Shown here one piece after another: positions 1 to 8,327 of a stretch of 8,327 nucleotides of DNA. The stretch is from positions 1 through 8,327 of the forward strand of contig JAAFIT010000084.1 of NCBI GenBank assembly GCA_013298745.1, given 5' to 3'. The DNA is from Sphingomonadales bacterium (GTDB lineage: Bacteria; Pseudomonadota; Alphaproteobacteria; Sphingomonadales; Sphingomonadaceae). The notes beneath the pieces are model-generated. The model did no database searches and was not told the DNA's origin. It worked only from the letters and a program-made list of their open reading frames with translations. The position numbers and the translations under genes are program-made. The first letter of the stretch is position 1, and each line of letters begins with the position of its first letter.

Positions 1-27
1 GGGGGCGCTGCGTCGCCCAAATTGCTT

Positions 28-31
28 GGAG
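28..31 (+). promoter_or_regulatory. Ribosome binding site supporting the start at 39
   Basis: GGAG lies 7 nt before the ATG at 39, a good Shine-Dalgarno distance. It matters because it favours the long form of the PEPxxWA protein over the more conventional signal-peptide start at 237, which has no such motif. Confidence 0.5.
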
Positions 32-38
32 ACCAACG

Positions 39-1079
39 ATGACCTTGACCCTTCGCCAACGATCGTACCGTTCGCATTACGCCAATCTCCGCAGCTGGTG
101 GGCCTCGCTTGCCGACACCGAGAGCGGCGGTGGTTGGGATGCCTATGGCGACGAACAGATGTCAACGCAGCCCGTACGTCAGACCAACGAACCGCGCGTT
201 GCAAGCCGCCGAACCCACCGCCTGCCCTACGCCAATATGCTGAACGCCGTTGCCACCACCGAGCGCCTAGCTGGTCGTGACAGCGGTCACGCTGCGGCGT
301 CGCTGCTGTTCGGTGCGATCGCTATCGCTACTGTCGCCGCCCCGGCGCAGGCCGTCGTGCCCTTCGACATCCGTGTCGAATCGGAAAAGCCCGGCATGCA
401 GAAGACGACCGCCACTTTCAACACCGGCGGCGTGGAATCATTCGACAAGGTCAGGACCGGCGCCGGCCAGAAACTCGTCACCGATTTCGGCACCGATGGC
501 GCGGTAAAGGGCACCTATACCAATCTTCAGGTCAACAAGGCCGATCAATATGGCGGTGCCGATGGCAAGGGCAATTATGCCGTCACCTTCGACGCCAAGG
601 GCTTTACGCTCGATCTGACCACTGCCATCGAAGGCGGCGTCAATTATTTCGGCTATTGGCTGTCGGCGCTCGATCGCGGCAACAAGGTGACATTCCTCAG
701 CGGTGGCAAAGAGTTGTTCACCTTCAACCCTGAAGACGTAATCAACGGCCTCGAAAAGACCGGCGATGCCAAATCCTATTACGGCAATCCCAACGAGAAG
801 TTCGAAGGAAAGAATAGCGGCGAGCCCTATGTGTTCGTCAATTTCTTCAGCAACAAGGACAGCTTCGACCAGATCCGTTTTTATGAGGATCCGCGCGGTG
901 GCGGCTATGAATCCGACAATCACACTGTCGGCAACTACGAAACCAAGGGCACCGGCACGATCATCAGCGTAACCTCGGCCGGCGCCGTTCCCGAGCCGAC
1001 TGTGTGGGCAACGATGATCATCGGCCTCGGCATGGTCGGTGCTGCCAACCGCAAGCGCAACCGCGCCGTCGCTTTCTAA
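39..1079 (+). CDS. PEPxxWA-CTERM exosortase-dependent surface protein with long N-terminal extension
   Basis: A 346-residue exported protein. It ends in a PEP-CTERM signal of the sphingomonad type: P318-E-P-T-V-W-A324, a hydrophobic helix to about residue 336, then the basic tail RKRNR. Such signals are known to be recognised by an exosortase, which removes the tail during export to the surface or exopolysaccharide layer. A signal-peptide-like hydrophobic stretch sits at about residues 85-105, ending APAQA before VVPF. The mature part is Gly/Asp/Asn-rich, with FGYWLSALDRGNKVTF resembling the Npun_F0296 group of PEP-CTERM proteins; this is from memory and not searched. Start choice: the ATG at 39 has GGAG at 28-31 with 7 nt spacing, while the in-frame ATGs at 159 and 237 lack a Shine-Dalgarno. 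The ATG at 237 would give a more ordinary signal peptide of about 39 residues, so the start is uncertain although the gene is not. Function beyond surface sorting is unknown. Confidence 0.85.
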   Translation: MTLTLRQRSYRSHYANLRSWWASLADTESGGGWDAYGDEQMSTQPVRQTNEPRVASRRTHRLPYANMLNAVATTERLAGRDSGHAAASLLFGAIAIATVAAPAQAVVPFDIRVESEKPGMQKTTATFNTGGVESFDKVRTGAGQKLVTDFGTDGAVKGTYTNLQVNKADQYGGADGKGNYAVTFDAKGFTLDLTTAIEGGVNYFGYWLSALDRGNKVTFLSGGKELFTFNPEDVINGLEKTGDAKSYYGNPNEKFEGKNSGEPYVFVNFFSNKDSFDQIRFYEDPRGGGYESDNHTVGNYETKGTGTIISVTSAGAVPEPTVWATMIIGLGMVGAANRKRNRAVAF

Positions 1080-1142
1080 GAATTTGTCCGCCCCATCGCG
1101 CTGCCAGCATCACCGGATGCTCCCGGCGCGGGACAAATGCCA

Positions 1143-1173
1143 AGGCGGGGTTTGACCCCCTGCAACCCCGCCT
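1143..1173 (+). other. 10-bp perfect hairpin before the terminator
   Basis: Bases 1143-1152 pair perfectly with 1164-1173 around an 11-nt loop, giving a very GC-rich stem. No T run follows it; the next stem begins 2 nt later. GGGG at 1147-1150 could instead pair with CCCC at 1156-1159, so two exclusive folds are possible. It probably adds to 3'-end formation or mRNA stability of the upstream gene, which is inference. Confidence 0.5.
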
Positions 1174-1174
1174 G

Positions 1175-1214
1175 AAGACGGCCGTGCCCCCCAGCACGGC
1201 CGTCTTTTGGTTTT
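1175..1214 (+). terminator. Rho-independent terminator of the PEPxxWA gene
   Basis: A 13-bp perfect stem (1175-1187 with 1194-1206, core GACGGCCGTGC) closes a 6-nt loop. It is followed by a T-rich tail, TTTT-GG-TTTT, to 1214. It lies about 95 nt after the stop codon of the surface-protein gene and before bciB, so it should insulate the two plus-strand genes. Confidence 0.85.
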
Positions 1215-1224
1215 GAAGCGGTTG

Positions 1225-1249
1225 CGATGGCGCGGGGCTTGCGCCATCG
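1225..1249 (+). other. 9-bp inverted repeat in the bciB leader
   Basis: CGATGGCGC (1225-1233) pairs perfectly with GCGCCATCG (1241-1249) around a 7-nt loop. No T run follows. It lies after the terminator and 26 nt before the bciB ATG, so it is either an operator or a 5'-leader hairpin for bciB rather than a second terminator. No recognisable -35/-10 pair stands out between 1215 and 1275. Confidence 0.45.
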
Positions 1250-1275
1250 TGGCGCAAATCAGCCAACGGGGACCC

Positions 1276-2502
1276 ATGACTGCAAAGACATCGACGGACG
1301 CCGTCTGGGCGCCGCCGCTCGCTTCCGCTGCCCCGCGCGGCCTGTGCACCGATTGTGGCGTATCGCGCAGCAGCACCCCGCAAGCCTGTGGCACTGCCTG
1401 CCAATTCATCAAGCCCGATTATCCCGCAATGGAGGCCAAAGTGCACGGGCGTAGGCGCGATCCGGCGCGGCCCGATGAAGCCTTTTTCGGCCCCTATCAG
1501 GCGATGTACCGCGCCGCGCTGAAGGCGCCGATCGCAGGCGCGCAATGGACCGGCATCACCACGCGGATCGCCGAAAAGCTGCTCGATGCCGGCGCGGTCG
1601 ATGCCGTGCTGACCATGGCGCCCGACGCGGACGACAAATGGAAACCGGTGCCGGTGATCGTCACCAGGTCCGAAGGCATGGCACAGGTGCGGGGCATGCG
1701 CATGGGCTATGCACCATTGCTGGCGCTGCTCGAACCCGCTCGCGCCGCCGGGCACAAACGCGTCGCCATCATCGGCATCCCGTGCCAGGTCCATGCCTTG
1801 CGGAAGCTCGAAGCGTCATTGGGGTTCGAACGGCTGTATGTCATCGGCACACCCTGTTCGGACAATACCACCACCGCCAATTTCCACGAGTTTCTGAAAC
1901 TGCTGTCGGATGATCCGGACAGCATCACCTATCTCGAATTCCGCGCCGATTATCATGTCGAGCTGCGCTTCACCGATGGCACGAAAAAGGCCATCCCGTT
2001 CCTCATGCTGCCGCTGTCGGACCTGCGGCCGGATTTCTTTCCGCTCACCTGCCGGACCTGTGTCGATTACACCAACACGCTCGCCGATCTGACCGTCGGT
2101 TACATGGGCGGCACCGGTGAGCAATGGCTGGTGGTGCGCAACGAACGCGGCGCCGAACTGGTGGCGCTGCTCGGCGATGAGGTGAAACTCGAAGCCCCCG
2201 CCGATAGCGGCAAGCGCGAAGGCCCGGTGAAGGGCTTCATGGCCAACACCGAACGCGCCGCCGGCGGGCTGCCGCTGCGCCGCATGCCGAAATGGGTGCG
2301 GCCGATCGTCGGCGCGCTGATGCCGATCGTCGGCCCCAAGGGCCTCGAATTCGGCCGGGCGCGCGTCGAGATGAAGGCGATCGAGACGATCCTCCACCTG
2401 CGCCGCGAAAAGCCGGCGATGATCAAGAACATGGTGCCCGATCATGTCTGGGCGCTGGTGGCGCGCTATGGGCTGGTGCCGGGGGATGGCGAACGCAAGT
2501 AA
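1276..2502 (+). CDS. bciB: BciB/HCAR-family Fe-S flavoprotein, probable divinyl (proto)chlorophyllide 8-vinyl reductase
   Basis: A 408-residue cytosolic protein of the coenzyme F420 hydrogenase beta-subunit (FrhB) superfamily. Family landmarks occur in the order seen in BciB and plant 7-hydroxymethyl chlorophyll a reductase: LCTDCG at 23-28, GAQWTGI at 88-94, IIGIPCQVHALR at 165-176, GTPCSDN at 191-197, CRTCVDYTNTLADLTVGYMG at 259-278 and VVRNERG at 286-292. Eight cysteines (24, 27, 38, 42, 170, 194, 259, 262) would suit two [4Fe-4S] clusters beside a flavin. BciB is known to reduce the 8-vinyl group of divinyl (proto)chlorophyllide with ferredoxin. The assignment is strengthened by LPOR 2.5 kb away. 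The start at 1276 follows GGGGA at a short 4-nt spacing; an upstream in-frame TTG lies inside the terminator. The family includes non-pigment members, so the exact substrate is inferred. The stop is 2 nt from that of the convergent acylase gene. Confidence 0.75.
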   Translation: MTAKTSTDAVWAPPLASAAPRGLCTDCGVSRSSTPQACGTACQFIKPDYPAMEAKVHGRRRDPARPDEAFFGPYQAMYRAALKAPIAGAQWTGITTRIAEKLLDAGAVDAVLTMAPDADDKWKPVPVIVTRSEGMAQVRGMRMGYAPLLALLEPARAAGHKRVAIIGIPCQVHALRKLEASLGFERLYVIGTPCSDNTTTANFHEFLKLLSDDPDSITYLEFRADYHVELRFTDGTKKAIPFLMLPLSDLRPDFFPLTCRTCVDYTNTLADLTVGYMGGTGEQWLVVRNERGAELVALLGDEVKLEAPADSGKREGPVKGFMANTERAAGGLPLRRMPKWVRPIVGALMPIVGPKGLEFGRARVEMKAIETILHLRREKPAMIKNMVPDHVWALVARYGLVPGDGERK

Positions 2503-2504
2503 CG

Positions 2505-4952
2505 CTAGTGCCGCCCCGCTGGCCGATAGTCGATGATCTGGGTCGAAACGGCACTGGCCCGCACAGCGTCAGGGTCCATCACCGTCTTCTTGAACTCATT
2601 GGTCTCGTGCATCATCGTCTGGTCGGCGAGATGCGGGTTGCCCTTGCCCTGAGGGTCGATGAACAAGCTCTGGCCGCCGGCATCGACCACCGAATAGATC
2701 GCCGGATGATTGGGCGCGATCTCCATCAGGCCGACCCAGTTTTCGCCGCCATTGTGCGGCGCCATGCCGGGGGCGAGTTTGAGCACGGCTGACAGGCGTG
2801 GCGGGTCTTCATCGTCAGGCAGCGCCGGACGATCATCACGCTTGAGCGCCGGATCATAGTATTTCCAGAAGATCGGCATCGTCCACGCCGTCATCGGTTT
2901 GCCCGGATAGCGCGGCCGTAGCTGCTCGACGGTCGCCTTGATCGTTTCAGCAAGCACCTCGCTGCGGTCTCGCCCGTTGAAATAGTCGAATTTCAACGGC
3001 AGCCCGGCCGCATCCCCCTGAAAGGCGCGCAGCAACAGGCTCGTCTGATACTGGAGATAGCGCCCCTCATCGACCTTGCGCCATTCGTCACCGGTCGCCT
3101 GACCGAACACTATCGGCGGCGCGACTGTCAGCCACTGGCGCCACAAGGTCTGACCAGGATTGTCATACAGCCCGTCCTTGTCGCGATCTTCGTAAAAGCC
3201 ATTGAAGGACAGCATCAATTCGCCGGCTTGCCTGACTTCGGGATCGTCGCTTCGGGCGATCGCCGCCCGGATAAAGGGGGCAAAGAATGCCGGCTGGGTC
3301 TGGGTACGGTCGCTGGCGCCCAGGGCGGCGAACATCTTTTCGTTGAAGGCGCGCATGTCGAGCAAGGTGATCGCCGTATTCGATGCCGCCAACTGGCTGC
3401 CGGCCCAGGTGCGGAAGGTCGCGCCGATCCGGGCGTCATTGCCTTCGGGGCTCCACGCCGTCGCCTTGCTGTTCCAGGCGTGGAAATAGCCCTGCTTGGG
3501 GTTGCGCATGTGCGGGTGTTCGGCCGGGGTCAGAAAGCCGGTCCATTCATGGTCGCCGGTGCCGGGGATTGGCAGGCGCGGATCGACGCCGGGGGCCAAT
3601 TTGGGCAGGCTGCCGGCTTCCCAAAAGGCGGTCTGGCCGTCTTCGCCGCCATAGCAGATGCCCAGGTTCCACCCCATGCGGTTGACGCCCTTGGCCTCGA
3701 AGTCGGCAAGGCTGGTGGCGCGGCCCATTTCGACGATGCCGACCCAATTGTCGAGTTCGTGGCCGCGCATGCCGAAGCTGTGCGAATAGGCGACGCCATT
3801 GGCGACATCCCAAGTGACAACGGGACCGTGAATCGTCCGCGCCATTTCGTGCACCACCGGTGCCGCGCCCTTGACGATGATGGTTTCGCTGCGATGGTCC
3901 ATGTCCTTCCAGCCGCCCTTAAACCAATATTGGTATTTGTTTTCAGGGTTGAGCCGCTCCGCAAAAATCGAGTTGGCCTGGGCGACACCCGAGGTCAGCA
4001 GCCAGCCATGCTGAACACCGCGCCCCATAACCGGCGGGCCATAGGCGTTGAAATTGAACCCAGTCTGGTCAAAACCGCCGCCACGCAGATGGATTTCCGG
4101 ACCATCGGCCGTTGCTTCCATCATCAGCACATGGCCGCTTGCCGATTTCTTCGGCCCGATCACCAGGCAACGGCTCGCTTCCTTCGGCATTTCGGCCGGG
4201 TGCGCGATGACGGCCGGGGCGCGGAGCACGTCGGCACCGGCTTGGAGCGACAGATAGGTGGCGACCGGCATCGGCTGTGGCGGCGCCAGATCTTCACCAG
4301 GGGGAATGACCGTGGGTGAATCGGGATCGGAGACCGGGACAATATCGTCGAAAATCTGGCGGCCGATGGTTTCGCCGTGGCGGGCAATCATGGCATTCAA
4401 CAAGCGCAGATTCTGCAGCTCATAGCCATCGCGGCCCGATGGCACTGACGCGACATAGTGGAGATAGTCGAGGAGCGTCCAAGGCGTCGGCGTGATGCCC
4501 CAGCGGATGAACTGCAACGGCGTCTTGTGCTCCGGGTCGGCGAGCACCTCGGCGATGGCACGGTTGATACCATCGACATAGGCCTGAATCATCGTCTGAT
4601 GCTCGGGGGGAATGGCGCGATACTGGCGCAGCAATTCGGTATCGGGGAGCTTTCGATCCCGCGCCGTCTTGTCGGTTTCGATCGCAGCCAAGCCCAACAG
4701 CTCGGCGCGGCGGCCGGCGGCGGCGCGACGCTGCAACTCCATCGCCGCGAGCCGATCCTGCGCCAGGGCATAGCCGGCGCCGAACATGACCGCCGCCGAT
4801 GTCTCGGCAAAAACGTGTGGCACGCCCATCGCATCACGATAAAGGGTAATCTGTTCCGCTGCTGCCGAGGCCGCGCCGACGGTTACCGAAGATGCCAGAG
4901 ACGCCGCGAAAGCGCAGGCAAAGACCGGGGTGCGGAGGGTCAACAGTCGCAT
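2505..4952 (-). CDS. Periplasmic penicillin acylase-family N-terminal nucleophile hydrolase
   Basis: An 815-residue acylase precursor, the usual length for the family. A signal peptide (about 1-30, ending GAASA) points to the periplasm. The alpha-chain signature is visible: YRDAMGVPHVFAET (38-51) and GYALAQDRLAAMELQRR (60-76). The spacer and self-cleavage site end near A259, so S260 should be the new N-terminal nucleophile of the beta chain (S260-R-C-L-V-I-G). N494 in HAWNSKA matches the oxyanion Asn of penicillin G acylase, about 240 residues on. DPRLPIPGTG (457-466), NPKQGYFHAWN (484-494) and HNGGENWVGLMEIAP (733-747) also match. An acidic DRDKDG loop (589-594) may bind calcium. Members cleave amide side chains of beta-lactams or acyl-homoserine lactones; the substrate here cannot be told. 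R261 is odd, as Asn normally follows the nucleophile. It lies 28 nt after por on the same strand, so co-transcription is likely. Confidence 0.88.
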   Translation of the reverse strand: MRLLTLRTPVFACAFAASLASSVTVGAASAAAEQITLYRDAMGVPHVFAETSAAVMFGAGYALAQDRLAAMELQRRAAAGRRAELLGLAAIETDKTARDRKLPDTELLRQYRAIPPEHQTMIQAYVDGINRAIAEVLADPEHKTPLQFIRWGITPTPWTLLDYLHYVASVPSGRDGYELQNLRLLNAMIARHGETIGRQIFDDIVPVSDPDSPTVIPPGEDLAPPQPMPVATYLSLQAGADVLRAPAVIAHPAEMPKEASRCLVIGPKKSASGHVLMMEATADGPEIHLRGGGFDQTGFNFNAYGPPVMGRGVQHGWLLTSGVAQANSIFAERLNPENKYQYWFKGGWKDMDHRSETIIVKGAAPVVHEMARTIHGPVVTWDVANGVAYSHSFGMRGHELDNWVGIVEMGRATSLADFEAKGVNRMGWNLGICYGGEDGQTAFWEAGSLPKLAPGVDPRLPIPGTGDHEWTGFLTPAEHPHMRNPKQGYFHAWNSKATAWSPEGNDARIGATFRTWAGSQLAASNTAITLLDMRAFNEKMFAALGASDRTQTQPAFFAPFIRAAIARSDDPEVRQAGELMLSFNGFYEDRDKDGLYDNPGQTLWRQWLTVAPPIVFGQATGDEWRKVDEGRYLQYQTSLLLRAFQGDAAGLPLKFDYFNGRDRSEVLAETIKATVEQLRPRYPGKPMTAWTMPIFWKYYDPALKRDDRPALPDDEDPPRLSAVLKLAPGMAPHNGGENWVGLMEIAPNHPAIYSVVDAGGQSLFIDPQGKGNPHLADQTMMHETNEFKKTVMDPDAVRASAVSTQIIDYRPAGRH

Positions 4953-4966
4953 GCGTCTCTGAATTG

Positions 4967-4971
4967 CCTCC
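4967..4971 (-). promoter_or_regulatory. Ribosome binding site of the acylase gene
   Basis: The minus strand reads GGAGG here, a strong Shine-Dalgarno core inside the 28-nt gap between por and the acylase gene. Its distance to the ATG at 4952 is about 14 nt, longer than usual. No other in-frame start lies closer. Confidence 0.5.
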
Positions 4972-4980
4972 GTTGCGGAC

Positions 4981-7189
<2,209 letters not shown>

Positions 7190-7193
<4 letters not shown>

Positions 7194-8059
7194 CCGATTG
7201 GCGGCTGGGAATCATCGGCGGCTCGGGGCTCTACGCTCTCGATGTGTTGGAAAACCCGGAATGGGTGATGGTCGACAGCCCCTGGGGGGCGCCGTCCGAT
7301 GCGGTGTTGACCGGTACCATCGCCGGGGTGTCGCTGGCGTTTCTGCCGCGCCATGGCCGTGGCCACCGTATTCCGCCGCATCAATTGAATGCACGCGCCA
7401 ATATCGATGTGCTGAAGCGCCTCGGTTGCACCGACATATTGGCGGTGTCGGCGGTCGGCTCGTTGAGAGAAGATTTTGCCCCCGGTGATTTCGTCGTCAT
7501 CGATCAGATCATCGATCGCACCCACAGCCGGCCATCGAGCTTCTTTGAAGATGGCATTGTCGCGCATGTGCCGATGGCCGATCCGGTGTGCCCACGGCTG
7601 TCAGGGCTCACCGTGACAGCGGCGCGAGCGGCCGGTGCAACGGTCCATACGCCGGCGACCTATCTGGCGATGCAGGGGCCACAGTTTTCGACCCGCGCCG
7701 AAAGCCGACTTTACCAGAGCTGGGGCGCCGGCATCATCGGCATGACGGCGATGCCCGAAGCGCGATTGGCGCGCGAGGCCGAGCTGCCTTACGCCCTGCT
7801 CGCCATGGTGACCGATTATGATTGCTGGCACGATGGTGGCGACGTCGACATCACCGATATCATGCGCGTCATGGCGGCCAATGCCGACATTGCGCGAGAG
7901 ACGATCGTCAACCTTGTCGAAGCCTTGCCGCATGACCGCTCTGCCTCACCGATCGACACGGTGCTCGACACCGCGATCATCACAACCGCCGACGCCTGGC
8001 CTTCGACATCGACTGCGCGGCTGGACGCCATCATGGCGCGGGTGAATGGCAGGCGCTGA
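7190..8059 (+). CDS. mtnP: S-methyl-5'-thioadenosine phosphorylase
   Basis: A 289-residue purine nucleoside phosphorylase-superfamily enzyme of usual MTAP length. It splits 5'-methylthioadenosine, the by-product of polyamine or homoserine-lactone synthesis, with phosphate into adenine and methylthioribose-1-phosphate, the first step of methionine salvage. Motifs: LGIIGGSGLY (6-15, phosphate loop), PRHGRGHRIPPHQLNARANI (53-72), YLAMQGPQFSTRAES (158-172), GMTAMPEARLAREAELPYA (184-202) and VTDYDCWH (207-214). The aspartates D209 and D211 suit recognition of the 6-amino purine, as in human MTAP, and argue against a methylthioinosine or 6-oxopurine enzyme. The ATG at 7190 overlaps the stop of the previous gene by ATGA and has GGAGA (7180-7184) just upstream, so it is the downstream member of a two-gene unit. 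No clear terminator follows. Confidence 0.92.
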
Positions 8060-8103
8060 CCCGAAAAGGTTGAAATCGGGCAGTCAATTTGTCATTTTCC
8101 CCT

Positions 8104-8127
8104 TATAATGCGGCTCAACAACATTAT
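8104..8127 (+). promoter_or_regulatory. Probable -10 box and overlapping inverted repeat
   Basis: TATAAT at 8104-8109 is a perfect -10 hexamer, 37 nt before the ATG of the last gene. At the right distance upstream only weak -35 candidates occur (CAGTCA at 8081-8086, 17-nt spacer). ATAATG (8105-8110) is mirrored by CATTAT (8122-8127), so the -10 overlaps a 6-bp inverted repeat that could be an operator. The local AT content is clearly higher than in the flanks. Confidence 0.45.
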
Positions 8128-8146
8128 CCTTTGGGGGGAGACTTAC

Positions 8147-8327
8147 ATGCGCAATCTGATCGTCGGCGCAAGCCTGTTTGCCTTGGCCGGAGCGGCCATC
8201 GCCCAAGTTCCCGTTGCTCCCGATGCTGCAGCCGTGGTGCCGGCACCGGTCGATGCAGCGGGAACGGCCGAGCGTGCTGCCGAAGCCGAAAAGGCCGCCG
8301 CCATGGAGCGTGAAGCCACCGAACAGC
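8147..8327 (+). CDS. Exported Ala/Glu-rich protein, N-terminal part only
   Basis: The gene runs off the window edge; 60 codons are visible. The product opens MRNLIVGASLFALAGAAIAQ, a short classical signal peptide with likely cleavage after AIA. It continues as a Pro/Ala/Val stretch (VPVAPDAAAVVPAPVDAAG) and then an Ala/Glu/Lys/Arg-rich segment (residues 40-60) that looks helical or coiled-coil-like. A strong purine-rich Shine-Dalgarno, GGGGGGAGA, ends 5 nt before the ATG at 8147. Together with the -10 box upstream this indicates its own transcription unit. I do not recognise the family; low-complexity periplasmic proteins of this kind are common in sphingomonads. Confidence 0.72.
   Translation, partial: MRNLIVGASLFALAGAAIAQVPVAPDAAAVVPAPVDAAGTAERAAEAEKAAAMEREATEQ

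Noticed and set aside
1..18. GGGCG/CGCCC hairpin at the left edge
   Set aside because: A 5-bp GC-only stem without a T run at the window edge; it may be part of something upstream but cannot be judged.
26..280. TTG-initiated frame overlapping the start of the first gene
   Set aside because: The other frame continues into a protein with a signal peptide and sorting signal, whereas this one ends in Arg/Pro-rich nonsense.
438..923. 161-codon minus-strand open frame inside the PEPxxWA gene
   Set aside because: Its Ile/Ala/Glu-rich translation is the complement of the surface-protein codons, with no motif of its own.
1207..1275. Upstream TTG start for the BciB-like protein
   Set aside because: It lies in the T tail of the terminator, and the added residues come from the hairpin region.
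3228..4319. 363-codon open frame on the plus strand, antisense to the acylase gene
   Set aside because: It mirrors a well-supported acylase frame. High-GC codon use on one strand leaves the complementary frame open, and the translation shows no family motif.
8060..8080. Possible terminator hairpin after mtnP (CCCGA/TCGGG)
   Set aside because: The stem is only 5 bp with an 11-nt loop and no T run directly after it.
8089..8094. TTGTCA as -35 box for the last gene
   Set aside because: It is only 9 nt from the TATAAT box, far short of the usual 16-18 nt.

Overview
The window is GC-rich and densely coding, and reads as a chromosomal stretch from a sphingomonad (Alphaproteobacteria, Sphingomonadales). 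The main clue is the first gene, whose product ends in a PEPxxWA sorting signal (PEP-TVWA, hydrophobic stretch, RKRNR tail), a form of PEP-CTERM typical of that order. Two genes look like chlorophyll-pathway enzymes: a light-dependent protochlorophyllide oxidoreductase (LPOR) and a BciB-like Fe-S/flavin 8-vinyl reductase. Together they suggest an aerobic anoxygenic phototroph. No reaction-centre, light-harvesting or dark-operative (bchLNB) genes are in view, so phototrophy is inferred.

Layout. (1) 39-1079, plus strand: exosortase-dependent surface protein with an unusually long N-terminal extension before its signal peptide. (2) 1080-1275: an intergenic region with three perfect hairpins in a row, of which the middle one is a convincing intrinsic terminator. 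(3) 1276-2502, plus: BciB/HCAR-family reductase. (4) 2505-4952, minus: periplasmic penicillin-acylase-family Ntn hydrolase, converging on bciB with only 2 nt between the stop codons. (5) 4981-5940, minus: LPOR, 28 nt upstream of the acylase and probably in one operon with it. (6) 5941-6050: divergent promoter region holding a perfect 17-nt palindrome inside a longer imperfect cruciform. (7) 6051-7193, plus: fold-type III PLP enzyme (D-serine dehydratase/D-threonine aldolase-like). (8) 7190-8059, plus: S-methyl-5'-thioadenosine phosphorylase, with its start overlapping the previous stop (ATGA). (9) 8147 to the window edge, plus: start of an Ala/Glu-rich exported protein behind a consensus -10 box.

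How the genes fit together. LPOR reduces the C17-C18 double bond of protochlorophyllide using light and NADPH. BciB reduces the 8-vinyl group of divinyl (proto)chlorophyllide. These are neighbouring steps in making chlorophyllide a, the precursor of bacteriochlorophyll. They flank the acylase on opposite strands rather than forming one transcription unit. The acylase may act on an amide such as an acyl-homoserine lactone or antibiotic, but its link to pigment synthesis is unknown. The PLP enzyme and MTA phosphorylase form a separate amino-acid/methionine-salvage pair. I see no tRNA, rRNA, CRISPR array or insertion sequence.
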